Positions 1 to 5,676 of a DNA stretch of 5,676 nucleotides are shown here, piece by piece. Each line of letters opens with the position of its first letter. Positions within the stretch are counted from its first letter, which is position 1. The position numbers and the translations under genes are program-made. The notes under the pieces are model-generated. The model was not told where the DNA came from and did no database searches. It was given only the letters and a program-made list of their open reading frames with translations. Origin of the DNA: Deltaproteobacteria bacterium (GTDB lineage: Bacteria > Myxococcota > B64-G9). The DNA lies in contig JAUVAM010000298.1 in NCBI GenBank assembly GCA_030591745.1, forward strand, positions 1-5,676, written 5' to 3'.

Positions 1-1
1 A

Positions 2-1063
2 AGGTATTCCGCAAGCCCAGCGTTCTACCTTGATTGTGGCGACTTCTTGTTTTCCATCGACCAGCACGATTTGGGTTTGCGGGTCCTGTCGAATTTGCTT
101 GAGATGGGCCTTGACGATGTTGCCTTGATGCGGATGTTTGCCTGGCGATTGCAGCAGGCTGGAGAATTCGATTTGGCGGTGGATGTTTTTGAGCGCGTTC
201 GAATGGAGCGTGAAGATGAACCACAGTCCCACCGCGATCTGGCCTTGGCGCTTTCAGGGCGCTGGGCGGAAGGTCGTGATCCCGAAGATGCGGTTCGGGC
301 GATGGAGCTTCTCTACGACGTGGTGTTGCATCGGTGGGAGCATTTTCCGGAGATTGAGCTGATCGCCTTGATGGAACTCAATCGGCTCATTCACATGGCT
401 GGCAAAGCGAATGTCGAAATTCCGCACCGGATTGATAGTCGTCTGATCAAGTGCCTCGATCTGAATGTCCGAATCAGCATGTCCTGGGATGCCGATTTGA
501 CCGATGTCGACCTGCACGTCTTTGAGCCGACAGGTGAGCACGCCTACTACGGACAGAATTTGACGTCGATGGGTGGACTCGTGTCACGAGATTTTACACA
601 AGGCTATGGGCCGGAAGAGTATGTGTTGAAAAAGGCCGCGCCAGGAAAATACGAAATCAAGGCCCATTATTACGGATCTTCTCAACAGAGTGTCTGTGGG
701 CCTTGTACGGTAATCGTTTCGGTTTTTACGAATTACGCGCGCGATGACGAAGAATGCCAAGTCTTGACTTTGAGATTGGACAAGCCGGACGACGATGTGA
801 CTGTCGGTGTGATTTCCATCGACGGGTCGACGGATGATTCGAGTTCCTTGGTGGATTGGAAGGCAGATTTCACGAAACTTCGTCTCGGGATGACACTAAA
901 TCAGATCACGGAAGTCGTCGGACAACCCGATGAGATCGTCGGTGAAGCAGAGATGATCCTCGTCTATCGTCCCTTGTCTGGAGTTCTCGTACACATTCAA
1001 GTCGCACCCAAACTCGTCTCAGTCATGCAGATTCTCGAAGGTGCGAAACTCGATTTGCTTTAG
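2..1063 (+). CDS. C-terminal part of a VIT/VWA-type protein with TPR-like, DUF2135 and BamE-like regions (5' truncated by window)
   Basis: The frame is open to the left edge, so the gene starts outside the window; 353 residues are visible. A TTG at 47 is only an internal codon. Residues about 16-110 are helical and TPR-like, with the phrases RVLSNLLEMGL, LQQAGEFDLAVDVF and EPQSHRDLALAL. These are typical of the region after the VWA domain in VIT-domain proteins. Residues about 150-260 match the DUF2135 (YfaP-like) beta domain: SWDADLTDVDLHVFEPTGE, then SRDFTQGYGPEEY and PGKYEIKAHYYG. After a Ser/Asp-rich linker (272-283), residues about 290-345 look like a BamE/SmpA-type domain (LRLGMTLNQITEVVGQPDE, then LVYRP). 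The family is thought to act in the cell envelope, but its reaction is unknown. The upstream VIT and VWA domains are inferred from family architecture and not seen. The gene converges on nrfA. Family assignment is fairly sure; function is unknown. Confidence 0.8.
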   Translation, partial: RYSASPAFYLDCGDFLFSIDQHDLGLRVLSNLLEMGLDDVALMRMFAWRLQQAGEFDLAVDVFERVRMEREDEPQSHRDLALALSGRWAEGRDPEDAVRAMELLYDVVLHRWEHFPEIELIALMELNRLIHMAGKANVEIPHRIDSRLIKCLDLNVRISMSWDADLTDVDLHVFEPTGEHAYYGQNLTSMGGLVSRDFTQGYGPEEYVLKKAAPGKYEIKAHYYGSSQQSVCGPCTVIVSVFTNYARDDEECQVLTLRLDKPDDDVTVGVISIDGSTDDSSSLVDWKADFTKLRLGMTLNQITEVVGQPDEIVGEAEMILVYRPLSGVLVHIQVAPKLVSVMQILEGAKLDLL

Positions 1064-1086
1064 GTTGAAGGAAGAAATACTCAACC
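1063..1086. repeat. Inverted repeat at the stop codon of the DUF2135 gene
   Basis: GGTTGA (1063-1068) and TCAACC (1081-1086) form a perfect 6-bp stem around a 12-nt A-rich loop. It begins on the last base of the TAG stop. There is no T-run after it on either strand, so it is at best a weak transcript-end hairpin in the gap between convergent genes. It could be chance. Confidence 0.35.
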
Positions 1087-1241
1087 CTCCTCGTTGACGT
1101 AGGGTACGTACTCTCTGCATGGCTGGCCGCGCAGAGCGTGTCCCAGGCCTCGACGCGGTCCGTGATCCACTGGTGGGCGTAGCCCATGAAACCGCCGATT
1201 GGCCCTGATGGGTGACTGGGCGCGTTGCAGACCAGCCCATC
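1081..1241 (-). pseudogene. Possible degraded gene fragment between convergent genes
   Basis: The 205-bp gap between the DUF2135 gene and nrfA holds, on the - strand, a frame running from 1241 to about 1113. It has strongly G/C third positions and reads GPIGGFMGYAHQWITDRVEA and then WDTLCAA. The codon pattern then weakens. A different - strand frame gives REYVPYVNEEG ending at a TGA (1081-1083), also with G/C third positions. This is what the tail of a coding gene with one frameshift would look like. There is no start codon with an RBS and no family that I recognise. It lies directly downstream of nrfA on the same strand. It may instead be noncoding GC-rich DNA that happens to stay open. Low confidence. 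Confidence 0.25.
1207..1241. repeat. Bulged inverted repeat downstream of nrfA
   Basis: GATGGG (1207-1212) pairs with CCCATC (1236-1241), and CTGG (1216-1219) pairs with CCAG (1232-1235). This gives a 10-bp stem with a TGA bulge and a 12-nt loop. It lies 28 nt past the nrfA stop codon on the transcribed strand. No U-tract follows, so it is not a classical intrinsic terminator; it could stabilise the 3' end of the nrfHA transcript. It lies within the possible gene remnant. Confidence 0.35.
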
Positions 1242-1268
1242 GTGGTTTCTATAAACGAAGTTTGGAGA

Positions 1269-2688
<1,420 letters not shown>

Positions 2689-2696
<8 letters not shown>

Positions 2697-3201
2697 GGGT
2701 TTTCCTTTCCCTCGCTTCACCTCGATCTGCTCCGCCAATGTTCGTCGGCAATGCACCGTGGCCGACTGAGGCGTGGCAGTGAATGCAATTGACTGCGTTT
2801 GGGCGGCTCAGGTCTCTTTTGAAAAGTTCGTGCACCATGTCCCCGTGGCAGATCACGCAGTTTTCCTGCAGGATCTTGCTGTTTCTTTCCTTGATCATGA
2901 TCGGCTCGTGGAAATCCTGGAAGGTGAAGGCCTTCGAATGATGGTAGCCGTTTTCCGCCTTGGCGATGTATTTGGCGATGAAGCTGTGCGGCAGATGGCA
3001 GTCCACGCAGGTGGCGGCGGTGTGATGGCTCCCTTTCTGCCAGGAGTCATATTGGGGAGTCATGATGTGGCAGTTGACGCAGGCCTTGGGATCGGTACTC
3101 AAATAAGAGAGCCCCTCGGCGTAGTTGATCGTGAACAGGCCCGTTCCAATCAACAGGCCGAACAAAATCGCTAGAAGCATGGCTTTTTTGTTTAGGAGCA
3201 T
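2689..3201 (-). CDS. nrfH: NrfH, membrane-anchored tetraheme c-type quinol dehydrogenase (NapC/NirT family)
   Basis: NrfH oxidises menaquinol in the cytoplasmic membrane and passes electrons to NrfA, with which it forms a complex. The 170-residue protein has one N-terminal membrane helix (residues about 7-26) and four CxxCH motifs at 41-45, 65-69, 115-119 and 139-143. The first motif reads CVNCHIM, the CxxCHxM signature in which Met47 serves as the unusual ligand of heme 1. Lys81 in KAENGYHH falls where the family has a conserved lysine near the quinol pocket. His148 in SVGHG is a likely distal heme ligand. Both ligand roles are from family knowledge, matched by eye. The start is supported by AAAGGA ending 6 nt before the ATG. 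The gene overlaps nrfA by 8 nt. No nrfI, ccs or nrfEFG assembly gene is in the window. Confidence 0.94.
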
Positions 3202-3209
3202 CTGTGTCC

Positions 3210-3223
3210 TTTATAGCTATCAA
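3210..3223 (-). promoter_or_regulatory. FNR/CRP-like box upstream of nrfH
   Basis: On the - strand the site reads TTGAT-AGCT-ATAAA, which matches the FNR consensus TTGAT-N4-ATCAA at 9 of 10 fixed positions. It ends 8 nt before the nrfH ATG and overlaps the Shine-Dalgarno sequence (AAAGGA). That is too close for class II activation of a promoter serving nrfH. It could be a repressor site or chance. Oxygen- or nitrite-dependent control by a Crp/Fnr protein is common for nrf genes, which makes the match worth noting. I see no convincing -35/-10 pair in this 93-bp divergent region. Confidence 0.3.
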
Positions 3224-3294
3224 GATCTCGAAACCTTTGCAATATGGCTTGGCAAATAGGATTGTGTGTCCAACCTTTTCTATATTGGAGTGAC

Positions 3295-3798
3295 ATGAAA
3301 ATCGAAAAGTCCAAATACGTGTCTTTGTCCTACGTTCTTTCCCTGGATGGAGGCGAAGAAGTCGAGCGCTCAGATCCCAAAGAGCCTTTGGGTTTTGTTT
3401 TTGGTTTTGGCATGTTGGTGCCGGGCTTGGAAAATCAGATTGAGGGCATGCAGGCCGGCGAAAACAAAAAAGTTGTCGTGGAGCCGGAAGACGGTTACGG
3501 GGTCGTCGTTCCCGAACTGGTCCGCTCGGTGCCCAGGGATCAGTTTCAGCCCGACATGGAGATTGAGGCCGGACAGACCTATGCTTCTCAAACGGCCCAG
3601 GGAATTATTCGCTTCACGGTCAAGTCGCTGACCGATGAAGAGGTGAGCATCGATCTCAATCATCCCCTGGCCGGGCAGCGATTGCATTTCGATGTTTCGG
3701 TCTCCGAAGTGCGTGATGCCACCGAGGAAGAACTTCAGCCTGTCCTGGCCGATTGTTCATCCGGCGGTTGTTCCGGCTGTTCCGGCGACTGCGGCTGA
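3295..3798 (+). CDS. slyD: SlyD-type FKBP peptidyl-prolyl cis-trans isomerase with Cys-rich tail
   Basis: This is a probable cytoplasmic prolyl isomerase and chaperone of the SlyD family; no signal peptide is seen. The 167 residues follow the family order. The first FKBP half (residues 1-69) contains SYVLSLDGGEEV, EPLGFVFGFGMLVPGLE and VEPEDGYG. The inserted-flap (IF) chaperone domain (about 73-120) contains PELVRSVPRDQF and TAQGIIRFTV. The closing FKBP strand is NHPLAGQRLHFDVSVSEVR, followed by DATEEEL. The tail (154-167) has four cysteines in Ser/Gly-rich sequence, a likely metal-binding tail like the His/Cys tails known in SlyD. The ATG at 3295 is chosen because GGAG lies 4 nt upstream and the family N-terminus (MKIEKSKYVSLSY) begins there. 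An in-frame ATG at 3244 would add 17 atypical residues without an RBS. It is divergent from nrfH and its stop codon is close to the next gene. The symbol is by family, not proven orthology. Confidence 0.9.
   Translation: MKIEKSKYVSLSYVLSLDGGEEVERSDPKEPLGFVFGFGMLVPGLENQIEGMQAGENKKVVVEPEDGYGVVVPELVRSVPRDQFQPDMEIEAGQTYASQTAQGIIRFTVKSLTDEEVSIDLNHPLAGQRLHFDVSVSEVRDATEEELQPVLADCSSGGCSGCSGDCG
3769..3786 (+). repeat. Tandem 9-bp repeat encoding Cys-Ser-Gly in the SlyD tail
   Basis: TGTTCCGGC occurs twice back to back and encodes CSG-CSG. A diverged relative (TGTTCATCCGGC) lies just upstream. Repeat slippage may have built the Cys-rich tail. Confidence 0.7.
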
Positions 3799-3833
3799 TG
3801 AAAGTGCGGGGGGTTGCTGTACGAGGAAAGCGC

Positions 3834-5036
3834 ATGCGCCTTGGTGTCATTCTCATGTCCGTTCTTCTGGGTGTCACCGGCTGCAAAGGCAAGAAACACA
3901 GCGCGTCCAAGGTGGTGAACTTCAAGCACGGCGAGTCCGTCACCATCTCAGCCACGAGCATGAACGACACCTCGATCAAGTGGGCCGCCCACGCGGTCGG
4001 CTGGGAGACCAAGAAGGGGTTTGTGTTGTCCATGACCGTGGGCGCTCGACCCACCGTCGTGCTTGAGCATTTTTCCGATGCCGACAAGGCCCCCTCCGAG
4101 GCCGAGATGGAATCACTGGTGTCCAAGGTCCAGCCCAGCCTGTCTCCTGACGGACAGCATCTTCGCGTGCTTTGGACGTCACAAAAAGACAATGATGAGC
4201 TCTTTCATTTGTTGCCCAAGGGATCGCCTTTCCAGGTTGGCTCCACCGCGAGCAAAGACCAGGATGGGTCCAAGCTTCCAAGCGCCGAGAAACTGGCATT
4301 CGTAGCGCTGGCCCACTTTGCCAAATCCCCAGAAAAGTACGATGTGCCGGGTCAACGCTATTTTTGGGAGGCACTGGAGGACGCCGCGCCCGGAACGGCG
4401 CTGGAAGGACCGCTGCTGGATTTATGGCCTGCCTGTGCCCGTACATGGACAGTGGTCCCCAACATCACCCGCAACAGCAGGGCCGTTACCGCTGAGTGGA
4501 AGCCCCGCTTGGATGCCAAGCTGGATAAATGCCTGTCGGCGGATGCCAGCGATCGGGACTTCATGGCGGCAGTGAGTCTTTGTTTGTTCGTGGAAGATTC
4601 AGCGCGTCTGACCGCGATTGAACCCAGATTGATCAGCATGTGGCCAGCCGATGCCAAACTTCAGCGCAAGGCGATGGAGTCTTTCGAACAATTTCCCGAG
4701 AAGGTCAGGGCCGCCTGGATGGAGAAAGCCCTGGGCTCGCACAGCAAGTTTGGGGCCGAGGAGCAGGCCCGGATATACAAACTGATGAAGAAGTGGACCG
4801 ACTGCGAAACCTTCAAGGGCTTCGGCATGGCCCATTTGGGCATAGAGCAAAAACGAAAAGACTGCCCAAACTGGCCGCTGAAGCGCTTCCCCACCGACGG
4901 CGAAGCCAGCAAAAAACTCCAGACCTTCTTGGCCGATGGCAAGCGAAACGAAGCCATCCGGCTGGTTCGCCAAACCACAGGCTGGGAATACGGGAAATCA
5001 GTCGACTTCGTCGACGCCAGAGCGCAGGCCAAGTAG
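3834..5036 (+). CDS. Predicted lipoprotein of unknown function with an L7/L12-like C-terminal segment
   Basis: I do not recognise the protein as a whole. From the ATG at 3834 it has 400 residues. It begins with a short lipoprotein signal peptide (MRLGVILMSVLLG) and a lipobox VTGC with Cys17 as the lipidated residue, so it is likely membrane-anchored and faces the periplasm. Residues about 25-115 look beta-rich and include SPDGQHLRVLW, a phrase typical of propeller blades. Residues about 125-350 look mostly helical with several Trp and Cys. Residues 357-400 resemble the ribosomal L7/L12 C-terminal fold (GKRNEAIRLVRQTTG). The start is chosen because GAGGAAAG at 3823-3830 sits 3 nt before the ATG and gives a clean signal peptide. 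An ATG at 3798 overlaps the slyD stop (TGATG) but lacks an RBS and adds 12 basic residues. The gene is probably cotranscribed with slyD. Confidence 0.75.
   Translation: MRLGVILMSVLLGVTGCKGKKHSASKVVNFKHGESVTISATSMNDTSIKWAAHAVGWETKKGFVLSMTVGARPTVVLEHFSDADKAPSEAEMESLVSKVQPSLSPDGQHLRVLWTSQKDNDELFHLLPKGSPFQVGSTASKDQDGSKLPSAEKLAFVALAHFAKSPEKYDVPGQRYFWEALEDAAPGTALEGPLLDLWPACARTWTVVPNITRNSRAVTAEWKPRLDAKLDKCLSADASDRDFMAAVSLCLFVEDSARLTAIEPRLISMWPADAKLQRKAMESFEQFPEKVRAAWMEKALGSHSKFGAEEQARIYKLMKKWTDCETFKGFGMAHLGIEQKRKDCPNWPLKRFPTDGEASKKLQTFLADGKRNEAIRLVRQTTGWEYGKSVDFVDARAQAK
4902..5033 (+). other. Segment resembling the ribosomal protein L7/L12 C-terminal domain
   Basis: Residues 357-400 of the lipoprotein read LQTFLADGKRNEAIRLVRQ, then TTGWEYGKSVDFVDA. 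This follows the L7/L12 C-terminal helix-loop-helix pattern (GKKIEAIKLVREATGLGLKEAKDFVE) at the Gly-Lys, Ala-Ile, Leu-Val-Arg, Thr-Gly, Lys and Phe-Val positions. The match is by eye. Such motifs occur at the C-terminus of various bacterial proteins of unknown role. A periplasm-facing lipoprotein is an odd place for one, and no ribosomal role is implied. Confidence 0.55.
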
Positions 5037-5049
5037 ACTCGCTCTGGCG
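5015..5049. repeat. 10-bp perfect inverted repeat spanning the lipoprotein stop codon
   Basis: CGCCAGAGCG (5015-5024) and CGCTCTGGCG (5040-5049) form a perfect 10-bp GC-rich stem with a 15-nt loop that contains the TAG stop. No T-run follows, so it is not a standard intrinsic terminator. It could act in mRNA stability or as a factor-dependent 3' end. It is joined on the left by GTCGAC-TTC-GTCGAC (5001-5015), a second small palindrome cluster. Confidence 0.6.
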
Positions 5050-5065
5050 ATCAGGGTCGGCTTTC

Positions 5066-5099
5066 ATGGGCCCAGGCTTGTCCGAGATGCGCCCATTTT
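5066..5099 (+). terminator. Weak candidate terminator after the lipoprotein gene
   Basis: ATGGGC (5066-5071) pairs with GCCCAT (5091-5096), and TTTT occupies 5096-5099. The stem is only 6 bp and the loop is 19 nt, so it is weak. The placement between two genes of the same strand is sensible. Confidence 0.25.
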
Positions 5100-5141
5100 G
5101 ATAGGCTATCACCATCGCGGGATTAGCTGTAGGAGCCAAAT

Positions 5142-5676
5142 ATGCGAAGTCGAGTGCTACTGATTTGTGGGTTGTTTCTGTTTTTCTGCGCCGGGCCAGC
5201 GAGTGCCAGCTGGGAGCAGAAATTTTCTGCTGGGTCGGATGGTTCGGCTGCTGGGATGAGTATTCATTCTCCGGATGGCCAGCATGTATTTGTGGCCGGC
5301 ATGGATTTTAATGTGGCCAATCCATTTACCGATCCGGTTCATGTTTTGATTCGCTCCACCGATGGTGGGGATGGTTTTTCAAACATTACAGGCAACATGG
5401 ATTTGACCGGTTTTATGATCACCTTTAGCCAGGTTTTTTTCGCGGATGGGCAAAACGGATGGGTGCTTTTGGGGGGTGGCGACATCGCCCGGACCACGGA
5501 CGGAGGCGAGAGTTTTAGTCAGATCGCGACGCCCGAAGGCATGGGGCAGGTTTACTTTTTCGACGGGATGGCCGGGGTGGGCGGTGGTGAAGGAGGTGCT
5601 TTGTGGTCCACCGTCAATGGCGGTACGAGCTGGACCTCTGTGACCAGCCCGGGCTCCGTGCAGATTAAAAAATTCT
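5142..5676 (+). CDS. Secreted Asp-box (BNR/Ycf48-like) beta-propeller protein, 3' truncated by window
   Basis: The reading frame is open from the ATG at 5142 to the right edge, giving 178 residues. AGGAG (5131-5135) lies 6 nt before the ATG, an excellent RBS. Residues 1-22 are a Sec signal peptide with a hydrophobic core (VLLICGLFLFFCAG) and an ASA cleavage site before Ser23, so the mature protein is exported. The mature part is rich in Gly, Phe and Asp. It repeats the Asp-box pattern S/T-x-D-G-G-x-x-F/W: RSTDGGDGF (71-79), RTTDGGESF (117-125) and the variant STVNGGTSW (156-164). The spacing is about 40-46 residues, as in propeller blades of sialidase/Ycf48-type folds. FADGQNGWVLL (100-110) is a typical Ycf48-like strand. 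The family binds or assembles partners, or is an uncharacterised envelope protein; no catalytic role can be assigned. It may be cotranscribed with the lipoprotein 105 nt upstream. Confidence 0.85.
   Translation, partial: MRSRVLLICGLFLFFCAGPASASWEQKFSAGSDGSAAGMSIHSPDGQHVFVAGMDFNVANPFTDPVHVLIRSTDGGDGFSNITGNMDLTGFMITFSQVFFADGQNGWVLLGGGDIARTTDGGESFSQIATPEGMGQVYFFDGMAGVGGGEGGALWSTVNGGTSWTSVTSPGSVQIKKF

Noticed and set aside
1019..1240. A 73-residue - strand frame in the nrfA downstream gap
   Set aside because: Arg/Ser/Thr-rich sequence without RBS that runs into the end of the DUF2135 gene. Another - strand frame over the same bases has better codon statistics.
1064..1268. Integron attC site or structured RNA in the convergent gap
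   Set aside because: The hairpin at 1207-1241 lacks the RYYYAAC/GTTRRRY core pair and no known RNA family pattern is evident.
3249..3267. Sigma-54-like promoter (TTGGCA ... TTGTG) upstream of slyD
   Set aside because: The spacing is one base too long and the essential GC of the -12 element is absent.
3244..3294. Upstream in-frame ATG for slyD (MAWQIG...)
   Set aside because: No RBS, and the extra residues are not family-like. The start at 3295 has GGAG and the conserved N-terminus.
3656..4192. A 178-codon - strand frame across the slyD/lipoprotein junction
   Set aside because: It opposes two supported genes, is rich in Arg/Pro/Ser and has no RBS; it is a shadow frame.
5098..5126. Sigma-70-like promoter (TTGATA, 17 bp, GATTAG) before the propeller gene
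   Set aside because: The -10 element matches only 3 of 6 positions and would start transcription inside the RBS.

Overview
This 5.7 kb window looks like chromosomal DNA of a Gram-negative, respiring bacterium. The signs are a lipoprotein signal peptide, a BamE-like outer-membrane-type domain, Sec signal peptides and a periplasmic multiheme nitrite reductase. The mix of genes resembles what is found in Myxococcota, Desulfobacterota and related former Deltaproteobacteria: NrfHA, a Cys-tailed SlyD, a DUF2135/VIT-type protein and an Asp-box propeller protein. That placement is inference from gene content only.

Left part (1-1063, + strand): the 3' portion of a large gene of the VIT/VWA-DUF2135 type. 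It shows a TPR-like helical region, a DUF2135 beta domain and an unusual BamE/SmpA-like C-terminal extension. It converges on the nitrite reductase operon across a 205-bp gap, which holds small inverted repeats and a possible degraded gene fragment on the - strand.

Middle (1269-3201, - strand): a two-gene nrfHA operon. NrfH is a membrane-anchored tetraheme quinol dehydrogenase, and NrfA is the pentaheme ammonia-forming nitrite reductase. The genes overlap by 8 nt (ATGAATGA), which fits translational coupling. Together they carry electrons from the quinol pool to periplasmic nitrite and reduce it to ammonium (respiratory DNRA). All five NrfA heme motifs are CxxCH; the catalytic heme lacks the classical CxxCK. 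An FNR-box-like sequence lies just upstream of nrfH.

Right part (3295-5676, + strand): a SlyD-type FKBP peptidyl-prolyl isomerase with a Cys-rich tail, divergent from nrfHA across 93 bp. It is followed closely by a 400-aa lipoprotein of unknown function whose C-terminus resembles the ribosomal L7/L12 C-terminal fold. After a 105-bp gap comes the 5' part of a secreted Asp-box (BNR/Ycf48-like) beta-propeller protein, which runs off the window.

No tRNA, rRNA, CRISPR array or insertion sequence was seen. The window is mostly ordinary housekeeping and respiratory DNA. The best leads are the all-CxxCH NrfA, the two unexpected C-terminal domains and the decayed-looking stretch between the convergent genes.
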